From: Gnetum montanum
Lineage: Eukaryota; Streptophyta; Gnetopsida; Gnetales; Gnetaceae
Direction: 5' to 3'
Assembly (NCBI GenBank): GCA_015680685.1
Contig: MNCI01005936.1
Span: 790,753-854,752, forward strand
Length of the DNA: 64,000 nt
The notes under the pieces are model-generated. The model was not told where the DNA came from. It saw only the letters and a list, made by a program, of their open reading frames with translations, and did not search any database. Shown here piece after piece: positions 52,813 to 63,301 of this stretch (position 1 is its first letter; each line of letters begins with the position of its first letter). A program made the translations under genes and the position numbers.

Positions 52813-55243
52813 TATGTCTCTTTCTTTGTATGAAAGTGCCTCATTGCCTAGGTTTGAAACAAGAAACAATCAATGACGTAATACACATGACATTGAAACA
52901 AGTTTGAGTGGTATATATTCATCCCAATGAGTATATACTAGACTTCACCTTTATCCTCCATCAAGATAAACAACTGCGTTGGCAAGACTTAGAAGGTAAC
53001 ATAGTGTTACATCCTGATCATTTAGTCCCAAGCATGCTTCTTCATGCCCTCACACAAATTGGCATGCTATAATTACATGTAGAATACATTGTGCAAGACC
53101 ATGAATTGAGAGAATACCATCCTACGGAGGCACAACATGAAAGGGATTTGTAACAGGAGAGACATCATAAGTCTTTGAAGGGTAATTTGTCGCAAGATGT
53201 CCCACATGTCTTAAGCAAAAATGAGGGTGGTGAACTTGCCTTAGGTAGTAACCCACACAATGATGTTCCTCTCCTTTACTTTGGCTAATGGTTTGTGTAT
53301 CAAAACCTTCATTCCACTATTCATAACCTAGTTTCTGATATCCATGGGCACAAAGGATCTGAAAAAGAGACATGGACACATGATAAAGACAGACATTCCA
53401 TTAGTAATCGTGATCAAGGTTGAGATCATTGAAGAGAAGATGGCAGATGTTGTCATGGTGATGGTTCTCCTTCTTCTTCACCTTTATCATTTCCTTCATC
53501 CTCTCCTTCAATATTCAAACATGGTCATAAAGAAAAAGACCATGGGGATAAAGGTAGGAAAAGTGGAAGTCATAGATGAAATAGCCAGGAAAGGGAACAA
53601 GGGCACTTTAGAGAGTCACGACATAGTAGAAGGGAGAGTAGGGAAAAATGTAGGCATCATAGACACCATGGACAAGACAATCATGATGAACCCCTAATCA
53701 CTACTTGAAGTATGTTGGACATAACTGAGGTTGTTAGAATTGCAAAAAGGCACCAGAAAGATAGTAGGATTAAGAGATTAGATATGAACAATATCCTACG
53801 ATTTGAATGGGGATATAATGTTGATCCTTAGAATCACTTACAATCATTCCATGATGTGTGTGCCTTACAAAATATAGAGAATGAATGGAAGAAACTTAAT
53901 TTGTTTCCATGAAAAATAGTTAAAGAAGCAGAAAGCTGGTACTGGTCCTTAGAACCGAAATCCATTCGTAGGTGGAGTACTATGTTAGAACTATTTCATG
54001 ACAAGTACCAAATGTACTCTAGAGTGTCTAACTTGTGAAAGAAAATCTAAGGCTAGAAACAAGGAGGACATAAACCCTTAGATGCTACCATGGGCCGATA
54101 CTATGCACTATTACATCATTGTCCTAGCCATGGTTATTCACAAAGTGATCAACTACGCCATTTCGTGGATGGGCTTAGGCATGAAATGAGAAGAACCCTT
54201 AGGAATTATGCCTAAGGAAGAATATTCGAGCTTAGGTCTCATCAAATTCAAAGACTATTAGAGAAAGTTGCTAAGGAAGAAGGTGAGCTACAGAAGAGAG
54301 AAAGTGTGGAAGAGTATAACCAAGATCCTTTCCTTTGGAAGAGGGGAGTAAGATTTTGTGAGGATGAAGAAGAGTCACCACTTGAAGAGATGGTGAACAG
54401 GAAAACTTTGCCTATCCAAAAGATGACATCAGAAGTTTTGGCAAAGGTAGACCAAATGTGGGATTCCCTAGACAATAGATTTAAAACTATTCTTAAAATA
54501 GTAGAGGAGTCTAGAGGGCAAAGTAGTGATCACGAAAAAATAAAAAAGAGAGAAGTTGAACATGCACGTAGCAAGGGTAAGGACAAAGTTGTCATCATTG
54601 AAGAGGTTGTGGAGTTGGAAACAGATAACGACAGTGGATGTGAAATATGTCAATATGACCATCCTAATGGATGTTTCCCTATAATCTTACATCTATAAGA
54701 GTCTGGGATGTATGCACTCAACCCATGATTGAACAAACAGCAAGCACCCCGAAGGTTACCTTACCCCCAAGGTAACCCAAGATAGTTCCACCAAGCCTTA
54801 ACGTATTATCCAAGTGGAACTCCACCACAACCAATTAAGTAATATCAATAGTGGTAGAACCCACAATCATGGGGAATGCCACCACCAAGGCTATAGTATC
54901 CTTACTAGCAACGTAAACCATATGGATATTACATGTAGTAGCCAATCTCCCCATGTGACTCTATTGGTCACATCACTCCTCAACCTCACTACCAAGCCCA
55001 TGAGTATTATAGGACTCCCTCTTCTAGAGGTGATATTCTGCAAGCATATCATCCTTCTCATCCAGCCACATCTCTTCCACCAATAGCTCCACTACCACCA
55101 GCTCCCATGATGCAGGGTGAAATCCATAGCTAGGCATAGCAACATAATGCCACAAGCACTGTTAACTCTCAACCTACTATTAGTTCCAACAACCACATGA
55201 AGAAAAGACCTTTCTTTAAAACCAATAGACCAACCAAGCCCTT
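52813..55243 (+). pseudogene. gag: E gag
   Basis: Starts MSLSLYESASLPRFETRNNQ, with N-terminal block EYILDFTFILHQDKQLRWQDLEGNIVLHPD. Gag domain at 53700-54240: RLDMNNILRFEWGYNVDP, WYWSLEPKSIRRWSTMLELFHDKYQM, MGRYYALLHHCPSHGYSQ. The stretch 54306-54698 is open and holds NRKTLPIQKMTSEVLAKVDQMW and the knuckle C-EI-C-QYD-H-PNG-C. A tail rich in Tyr, Pro and Gln follows (YYPSGTPPQP, SWGMPPPRL). Around a dozen stops and a frameshift near 52900 and 53330. Confidence 0.85.
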
Positions 55244-55253
55244 GTAATCACAA

Positions 55254-55832
55254 GTGGCTAATTCCTTAGACACCTCAATATCAATGAAAACTTCAGAGCC
55301 TCCTTCAACTCAACCACCGCACTCAACGCATACGGTCATGCTAACACATGTTGTTATTGATTGGATCAAAGCTAGCCACCTTCCCAGGAAATTCTCTGAT
55401 CTTGGAAGTCATATGATATACTTACAAATTGCTGAAAATGTGTCCTACAAGGCTCTTTTAGATTTAGGTTCTAGTGTCAACTTGATTTCTCAAGAAATGT
55501 ACAAGGCCTGGAACCTACCTCCATTGAAAAAAAGTAACATCTATCTAGAGTTGGTTGACCAGTCCATCACTGTCCCATTAGAACTAGTGGAAGACATTAT
55601 TAGAATTGTTTGTGGATGGTCATACTCAATAGACTTCCTAGTGATTCAAGTGAACAACAGTAAGGGGGATGTCCCAATCATAATGGGAAGAGCATGGCTA
55701 AGCACCATCGATGCACACCTAGGAATCTGTCATCTTTCCCTAGAAATATCAAAGAAAAATACATTTAGAAAGATCAAGAAGAAGAAAGTTCCATGCATTG
55801 CATACAGTGACACAAGGTGTAATTGCATGTAG
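55254..55832 (+). pseudogene. E protease, open 192-codon stretch
   Basis: The longest undamaged domain in the A/B/E group: MLTHVVIDWIKASHLPRKF, active site ALLDLGSSVNLISQEMY, LVEDIIRIVCGWSYSIDFLVI, and PIIMGRAWLSTIDAHLG. Retropepsins use one Asp per monomer; here it is the D of DLGSS, a variant common in Athila-type elements. It is part of the Gag-Pol frame, not a free gene; the frame closes at a TAG in 55831-55833. Confidence 0.85.
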
Positions 55833-56985
55833 AGGTCATGGTTTGTGTAAAGTTTAGCATTTCCTACATGCAATTAGTGTGCACAAGTGAGTAACATAAA
55901 AATATTCATGTATGCAGCAACCACATGATAGGAAGATACCTAATGGCTGATAGCTGATCAAGAAAAAATTTCACTCACATGCATGGAACCAACTGAGGGT
56001 TTGACTTGCACTTACATCAATAGCATAGACGCATTAGAGCAAGTCCACTACTAACTTCTAAGTCTTAACCTTGAAAATGTCAACTGGGGGAAGTTGGAAA
56101 TCCCTAAGAAATTTAAGCAGGAGCACCTTGAGCTGAAACCATTGCCCACTAGTATGGAATACACATTTCTTAAAAATAGAAAATCAGTAATTATCAATGC
56201 TAAGCTTTCTCCTCAATAGAAAGAAGAACTACTAAAGGTAATCAATAGATGGTCAAAAGCCTTCACTTGGTCATATCCCAAATTAAATGGAATAGATCCT
56301 AGGACATGCCAACAAAGAATTTACATTGATCCCTCCATGAATCCTTGAAGACAACCACAAAGGTTATTGAACCTAAGTTGAAGTAAGTAGTTAAGGAAGA
56401 AATCAAATAGCTTCTCAAGGCTGGGTTTATATACCCCAGTTCTAATAGCAAATGGCTTAGCCCCTTACTTATTGTGCCTAAAAAGGGAGGCAAATGGTGG
56501 GTGTGCATAGATTTTAGGCTACTAAATATGGCAAATGAAGGTCTTTATAGACAACTTCTCCACTTATGAAGAAAACTTTGATCAAGCCTTGGGCCAGTTA
56601 GAGCAAGTGTTAAAAATATGTATAGAAATTAATTTGAGGCTCAACTAGTAGAAAATCCATTTGATGGTCTAAGAAGGCATAGTACTAGGGCACAAAATCT
56701 CACATACAAGGATAGAGGTAGACCCCAATAAAATAAAAACTATCCAAGGAATTACCCATCAACCAAAACCTATTAAAGATATTTGATCATTCCTTCGACA
56801 TACTTGATACTATAGGAGATTTATTGAGAAATTTTCAAAGGTTTCCAAACCATTGGTGGAATTATCAAAAAAGGATGTACCTTTCAAGTGGACTAGGGAA
56901 TGCGAATTAGCTTTCCAAACTCTAAAATAGAAGCTAGTAGAAACACCCATTCTACAAGCTCTTGACTAGTCCAAACCATTCCATA
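55833..56985 (+). pseudogene. E reverse transcriptase with palm deletion
   Basis: N-terminal part: LPTSMEYTFLKNRKSVIINAKLSPQ, SYPKLNGIDPRTCQQRIYIDPS, PKKGGKWWVCIDFRLLNMA at 56470-56532. Then the sequence jumps straight to KVFIDNFSTYEENFDQALGQLEQVL. About 290 bp present in A and B (HFPLPLIDQVL, FLDGYSGYNQ, FGLCNAP) are gone, and FMDD reads FIDN. The thumb/connection part (KIKTIQGITHQPK) remains. Confidence 0.85.
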
Positions 56986-57446
56986 TCATGACTGACACGT
57001 CCAACTATGCCTTAGGAGCTGTACTTACATAGTTAGATGACTAGAAGCATCCTTATTACATCCACTATGCAAGTAGAAGTATCGCTAGTGCACAACTTAA
57101 CTACACTACCATAGAGAAAGAATTAATGGCTATATTGTTTGCACTAGAAAAGTTTAGACACTATGTATTAGGATATAAAGTATATATACATATAGATCAT
57201 AGTGCAATCTGATTCCTCATGAATAAGCCAATGGTAAGCCCTCATGTCATACGATGGCTTGTAATTTTACAAGAGTTTGATTTAATAATGATCAATCGTA
57301 AGGGCACCGAGAATGTAGTTGCTCATCATTTATCTCGGTTGCCATGGGACAACAAAGAGGATAAGTATCCAATTTTTAATCATTTCCCTAATGAATTCCT
57401 CTTTGTTGGTGTAGTGAATAATCAATCACCCATAGAGACAAACTAA
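56986..57446 (+). pseudogene. E RNase H
   Basis: PFHIMTDTSNYALGAVLT, NYTTIEKELMAILFALEKFRHYVLGYKVYIHIDHSAI and RWLVILQEFDLIMINRKGTENVVAHHLSRLPW. Acidic residues MTD, KEL and HID are kept; few stops. Confidence 0.85.
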
Positions 57447-58790
57447 TATAGTAGCATTCTTACCTATCTCGTCATCCAAAAAACACCACAAGAGTTAAAC
57501 CTTAAGAAGAAATGACAATTTCTTCACCAATCTAAGTACTTTATCCAGATCAATGGGCAACTTTACAAAGTGTGTCCCAGTGGCTTGGCTCGATAGTGTG
57601 TTCCCAATATAGATCAACTGTGAGTTCTCTAAGACACTAATGAGGGTCCTTGTGGGGGTGCTTATGCTGGAAGACAAATGGCTATCAAGATCTTTCTTAT
57701 AGGATATTACTGGCCTACATGGTTTCGGGATGCCCATCAATTCATCCAATCTTTTGAGCGCTATCAACATGATGGGGCGATGACTGCTAGAATGGAGGAT
57801 CTTTAACAATGGATTCAATCATTAGAACCCTTTAACATTTGGGGAATTTATTTTATGGGGACAATTACACCGATGTCCAATGGAAAAGCCTATATCATTG
57901 TTGCTGTTGATTACCTAACTAAATGGGAAGAAGTAGCTACTGTTAAGGATTGTACATCATCTATAGTTGCACGATTTGTTCAACAAAAAATCATAAATAG
58001 GTTTGGTATACCTCATGCACTTATTTCAAATAATGGCACCGACTTCATAGATGCAAATTTTTGGAAATTAATGCAACACTTAGGGGTTGAGCATAAATTG
58101 ACTACACCATACCACCCCCAAAAGAACGGTCTAGCCAAAGTCACCAATAGGGAGATTACGAAAATGTTCGCAAGAACTATTAGCAAGTTTAGGTGAGATT
58201 GGAGCACTAAACCAAATGATGCTCTTTGGGCATACAGCTCCACATGGAAACTCCCTATAGGCTACTCTCCCTATGAGTTAGTGTATAGTAAATTACCAAT
58301 GCTTCCCATTCAAACTGAGCTTCGTACACTATCCATGGCATGTGCTGTCAACCTTGACCTTTATCTAGCATAGAAACAATGGTTAGTAACCCTTAACTTG
58401 CTAGATGAAAATCGACTAGCTACACTGTCATCTAACAAGTTGCACATAACATTCAATAAACAACATCATGACCTAAGGATTAGGAAAGTTAAATATCAAC
58501 TGGGAGATAAGGCTCTATACTGGAATCCCACACATGTTTCACAATGTTCTAAATTTCAAACACTATGGGAAGGACCTTATATTATTTATGTAACTTTACC
58601 TTTAGGGGCCATGGCAATATACAAACCTGAGAGCCCATACAAGAAACTATTGGTCAACGTACAAACCAAACCTTTCCATGACCTTAGGATAGGTAGTACA
58701 CATGCTACCTCTATTGATGGACAACCTTGCTTACGATTTTACATCTCCTCCTTCCAACTTAGTCGTGGGGGAGATGGCCACCTATGCTAA
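57447..58790 (+). pseudogene. E integrase, all three catalytic acids lost
   Basis: Zinc part: GPCGGAYAGR, GYYWPTWF, SFERYQHDG (first His changed to Ala and both Cys changed). Core: GIYFMGTITPMSNGK (D to Y), HALISNNGTDF (D to N), GLAKVTNREI (E to K). C-terminal part 58398-58790 is open: RKVKYQLGDKALYWNP, LWEGPYI, ending SRGGDGHLC-stop. Otherwise long stretches are open (57855-58196). Confidence 0.88.
58759..58777 (+). promoter_or_regulatory. Polypurine-like motif at integrase end, E
   Basis: TTAGTCGTGGGGGAGATGG, coding for the GGDG end of integrase and resembling the tract at 60676-60690. Confidence 0.5.
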
Positions 58791-60301
58791 CTGTTTTAGG
58801 CCCTCAGTTCTTTTTGAATTTTCGGTTTACACATTCTTTTAACTTTTCTTATTTTTTTTATACCATCATTCATGTTTTTACTGTTTCTTTTTTTTCTTGA
58901 TTTACTTTTATTCATCATCTAATAAGTGCTCATGATGGTGGATTGAATTATATCATATTGATTGCTAATGTTTGGCTTTTACCTTTGAATTATGATGCTG
59001 ATATTAAGGTATGGTTATTTTGGTAAAACAAGCAATGAGTCCATGTCGTCCACTCATCCATACAACTATATGGTCTCCTTTGAATTGGAACTGTATAGTC
59101 CCATTTTTCTAAGTAAACTTGTTAATGAATTGGTGGCTGGGTACTTTTCAAACCAAGGAAAGACTCAAGGGATGAAAAGGGTATGACTTCAAAGGGATTT
59201 GATGCATTTGTGCTAGCCATTCTCTTCAGTTCTTGGATGCTTCTTTCTTGGGTTTTCTACCATTCTAACATTGTTCAAAAATCAGGAAGCTAAGTGAATA
59301 AATATAAGGCTTTGCATGGTGTGGTTCTCACGTAAAAAAAAACACAAAAAAAGAAGAAAAGTGAGAATTCAAAGCACACCTCTTAGACATAATAAAGCAA
59401 TATGGGCTACAAGCACTGGTTATGGCACTGGAAAGACATGATACCCATGCCTGAAGGTTCCCTCTAACTAAGGCCCTTTCTCACTTCCTTATTCTCCATC
59501 TCACTCTCCTTGGGATGGTGGTCACTCTTTGTTGAAGCAGTTTTGTTACCTCAAGAGGATGGATTCGGCAAGTGTATTTATGCGAGGTCACTGAATGTGG
59601 TTGGTTTGAGTCTGGATTTGGGATGAGTTCTACTCAATTATCTTAACCATGAAATACATAAGGGATTTTAGACAACCTTATTCTTGGGATTCCATTCCAT
59701 TCTCTCCTCTCCATCTTTCTTTCCATTTTCCACCTCATTGTCGATTTTATCATTAGTCCATTTTTAGGTTGATGCATTGTTTTTCTTTTGTGAATTCTTA
59801 TGGGTAAGTTTTTAACTCTTGCTTCCGAATGACATTCCTAGAGCCTACTGACTCTTTGGTTTGTGGGTTTGTCAGGGCATAAAAGACATGAGCCTACTTT
59901 GTGGAGGATCCACTGGCATTCCTTTTTCATGCAATTGTTAAGTTCTTTTTCTTAAACATTTCCTACAATCAATCATCTTTTGTTTCATCCCCATCCATGA
60001 CATCCATTTTATTGGTGTTTCCGTTGTTATTTTTTTCCATCTTTCTTGTTCCTCATATTTTTTCATCTTATAGCTACTGGAGGTTCGCTCTTAGTCATGG
60101 GGACCCTAGTGCAAATTTTTCAATTTTCTCCATTTTACTATTCACCTAACCCATATACCTTGAGTAGTCACCTGTGATAAATCCTCGAACTAGTTTCTGC
60201 CATAATCACAACTCAGCTAATGCGCTTCATATCGAGGCAAGATATCAATTGGATTGTGGTTTATCTATCCTTACTCATTGGTGACTGTGTTGTGGGTGCA
60301 G
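58791..60301 (+). other. E 3' region, non-coding
   Basis: No gene. Hairpin 59318-59380, shared block 59402-59490, 'cctactttgtggaggatccact' block (59893-59914), internal polypurine-like motif 60091-60103, and the acceptor-like site 60271-60304. Open stretches at 58992-59186 and 59901-60149 have no counterpart frame in B. Confidence 0.65.
59318..59380 (+). ncRNA. Conserved hairpin, E copy
   Basis: GGTGTG/CACACC and TTCTCAC/GTGAGAA pairs with an A-rich loop of about 29 nt and an internal loop on the 3' side (TTCAAAG). Confidence 0.55.
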
Positions 60302-60304
60302 ATG
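60271..60304 (+). promoter_or_regulatory. Splice-acceptor-like ORF3 start in E
   Basis: TTACTCATTGG, a T/G-rich run, GTGCAG at 60296-60301 and ATGG at 60302. Aligns base by base with the D site. Confidence 0.5.
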
Positions 60305-60675
60305 GTGATCATACAAACAATGGATTGGGCTTGAAGGAAGCACTCAGGATGGACTGGAACTACAACATTTATGAAAGGAGCAAGTCTGGTGGCGTGGCTA
60401 TGGATAAACAATGGAAGGTGCAATCTTAGCATTGGCAGTAACACACTTCATTTTCATTCTCCCTGTTCCTCTACAAGCTACCAAATAAAGGCATGGATGT
60501 TATTTATGTACGAGTGTTCACCACAATGGTCATGAACACTAATGTTGTAATAGGCTTATTGATCCATTCATTAGGCACGTTGAGTCTATCATCCCATTCC
60601 ACCATCAGTTGTCAATTAGTCAATAATCCCATACCTTTCCAATATTTTGTAAGGAACGCGAGAACAAGTTTTCAT
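60302..60675 (+). other. E ORF3 remnant and 3' untranslated stretch
   Basis: After ATG 60302 the frame reads MVIIQTMDWA and stops. The rest aligns with B 3200-3535. ORF3 proper is missing from both. Confidence 0.5.
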
Positions 60676-60690
60676 TTAGTTGTGGGGGTA
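60676..60690 (+). promoter_or_regulatory. E polypurine tract
   Basis: TTTAGTTGTGGGGGTA abuts TGATAAGAG of the 3' LTR; best-preserved tract of the window. Confidence 0.8.
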
Positions 60691-61624
60691 TGATAAGAGT
60701 GGTTACTCTAGTAGTTTATTCTAATTATTAGAGTGGTTACTCTAGCAGTTTATTCTAATTATTAGAGCAGTTACTCTAGCAGTTTATTTTAATTATTAGA
60801 GTGGTTACTCTAGGGTTTTCTTTAGCAGTTATTCTAATTATTAGAGTGGTTGCACTAATTATTCGAGTAGTTTCTCCCAAGTCTATAAATACAGTGCCCA
60901 AGCACACAAAAGAAAGGAAGCCTTTCAACAGTAAGTAAGCAAAACTCTTGTAGTCTGTTTGAAAGTTAGAGTACTTTCCAAGTGCCCACAGCAGGAGATC
61001 TAAGTGTGTATGGATCTTTATTTGAGCATTATGTACCTGAGCACACCTTGTGTACAGTAATAAAGAAGAGCTCTTCGATTCATCCTTGCAGCACTTGAGA
61101 TTTGTTTTCTTACGCATTTCTTTTATTTTATTTTCTTATACATTCATTTTATTTTATTTTATGCACTTTACATTTCTGTTATTAGCATAGCAATTCATTT
61201 TGACCAATTGAGTAAATCATTAAATTACACAAGCACAACCACTTCAAGCATGTGTGTAATGCTTGGTAACCTAGTAATGATTAGAATTTGGTAATCCCAT
61301 TAGTGTTGCACTAGTTTAGGATGTGTACGGGAAGTGGGAGCGAATGCTTGTGTTAGGATTAGTTAGAACTTAGTTAATGAGTAGTTAAGTTAAATTAGTC
61401 ACCTAGTTATTTCTCTCTTTCCCTATTAGCACATGACATAAAAACATAAAAGATATAAAAATCATATGCCTCAAGCTTACTTAACCATACAATCATGACA
61501 TACAAGTAAGTTTGGGAAGATAACGATCAATCAACCCATCCTTGTTCTACAAGGGCACATAAGCACTTAGTCCTTGGAATTCGACTGAATTGTGCGTGAA
61601 ATGCTCATATTCATATACTCATTA
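60691..61624 (+). mobile_element. E 3' LTR
   Basis: Partner of 51741-52677. The last part has lost about 25 bp near 61615 (the 'ggttgagcataggggg' stretch of the 5' LTR) and ends ACTCATTA. Confidence 0.88.
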
Positions 61625-61871
61625 ATTGTTTTCCAATGGTGTTATGATGACCCAACACCTAGTAACTCAAATGACCATAATGATTATTAAAATCATATGA
61701 AAAATACAAAAAAAAAAAGAATCAAACCAATGTACTAAAAAAGAAATGATGAAAATGCAAAGAAAATATGCAAATGCAACTATATACAAATGAAATGCAT
61801 GGTGAAAGGAAAGAAAGCATGCAACTAAGAATCTACCAAGTGTCCACATGGGGCACTTGAATAGAAATGCT
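61625..61871. other. Spacer right of E
   Basis: AT-rich with an A-run (61706-61716); probably the 3' side of the fragment to its right. Nothing else seen. Confidence 0.4.
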
Positions 61872-62582
61872 TCAAATGAAATGCACTAAAATTTCTATGT
61901 AACCTATGTCCTTGCAAATCAGTAGTTTGGTATACATTAGGGCCAATAATGGGCCTAACCACATAGGAGAGAACTTACCTTGAAGATTTTCTATATCAAA
62001 TGTTCTACCTCTTTTTGAGACTAGGTCTCCTATCTTAAAGACTTCACCAACATACTTCTTGTCCAAACATTTTTTAACAATTTCTCGATAATTATGATCA
62101 AGACATAATCTTGACTTGTTTGTTTGTTTTCTATCCAGCACTAAATTTGGATGTTTTATAAGATGAATAATTTTAGATTCCACAAGTTCATCAAGTTCAT
62201 CTTTCATCCAAGTTTCAATCTTAGGTTTAATAGGTCTAAGTCTTGGTCAGTCATCAAATATAGCCTTTCTAGGAACATGTTCAATGGATATGTCATTAGG
62301 ATTTGGTGCACCTTCTAATGTTTTAAGGGATAGAGCCTCATTTATACCTTTGTCCTCCCTTAAAGGTGGTAGGTCATCCAAAAGAAATCCATTTTTATTA
62401 TGATAATGTGAGGTATCTTCATAGATTCCTTCACATTCACTAGAAGTTTGATAGGGTTGGGTGGAATTTGTATGAGGAAAAAGATTTGTTTTTACAAATT
62501 CACTCACATAGTTGTCTATAACATGTTTTCCACACTCAACCTCAATAACTCCAATGTAAAGGTTAGTATTTTGGTTTTCCAA
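61872..62582 (-). pseudogene. Fragment of another retroelement pol (integrase C-terminus-like)
   Basis: 237 codons on the minus strand, one internal TGA (near 62230, in DD-stop-PRLRPIKP). The end reads KYVGEVFKIGDLVSKRGRTFDIENLQGKFSPMWLGP, which matches the usual gypsy integrase C-terminal pattern (F-K-x-GDLV-L-K-R ... GKF-x-P-x-W-x-GPY). The upstream half (DISIEHVPRKAIFDD, ETWMKDELDELVESKII) I do not recognise. Its style differs from A, B, C and E, so it is a separate lineage. Confidence 0.5.
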
Positions 62583-63301
62583 AAATTTATTCTATTGATT
62601 AAAGGTTATTACAACTTGCTTATAGAAGGGTTCTCTAGGTATAATCATATATTTAGATTTTCCTTTGATAGGGATTAATAGTTCTGAGAATCGACTTAAT
62701 AGTTCATATAATCAACTTATAGTTACCAAATTATAGATATATATTATAAATATATAATTCAGCTAGTGGATAGCAAGTGGCATATTCCTTGCATTCTGAA
62801 GACCACTTTTTCTTAATTTATACAGTTGAATTTTTTTTTTACAAAAATGTGTTAATTAAATTAAATTTACAAAGTAAAATTAATAGTTAAAAAATTATTT
62901 TTAACCAAACTCTAAAACCCCCTTTTCCTAGCTATCCAACCTAAGCTTACCTAAGCCTTATTAAATCTATATATATTCTTACTACTAGACACCTCATTAT
63001 GTAATTTTTGAAATTACAAATTCTGTATCATCGAATAAAAAACCCCATTTTTAGAATTATTGAAATTATACAATTGATGACATACTTGAATTAGATTCTT
63101 AATAAGTCCTTGTTTTTTGTATGAAAGAATTGCTTTAAATTGCAATGAGTAGGTTTTGATGCATTATAGAAATATGAAGTTTATAGGTTGATATGTAGAT
63201 ATGATTGTAGTTGATAGTCTAGAGTATTCATTCATGTGGTATAGTGTAGAAGGGTTTTTTTAGTTTTTTGGAATTTGTGAGTAAGAGGGTTTTAAGGTTG
63301 T
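62583..63301. other. AT-rich unassigned stretch
   Basis: Very AT-rich, no convincing frame or repeat with the rest of the window. It could be upstream pol sequence of the fragment or unique DNA. Confidence 0.4.

Larger units (their letters stand above)
51741..61624 (+). mobile_element. Element E: Ty3/gypsy (Athila-like), B family
   Basis: 5' LTR 51741-52677, primer site 52678-52696, gag 52813-55243, protease 55254-55832, RT with internal deletion, RNase H, integrase to 58790, 3' region, polypurine tract 60676-60690, 3' LTR 60691-61624. The flanks ATTCA and ATTGT do not make a convincing duplication, so one edge may be altered. Not interrupted by other elements. Confidence 0.88.

Noticed and set aside
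51736-61629. Target duplication for E (ATTCA and ATTGT)
   Set aside because: Only three of five bases agree and the LTR edges are mutated, so it was not called.
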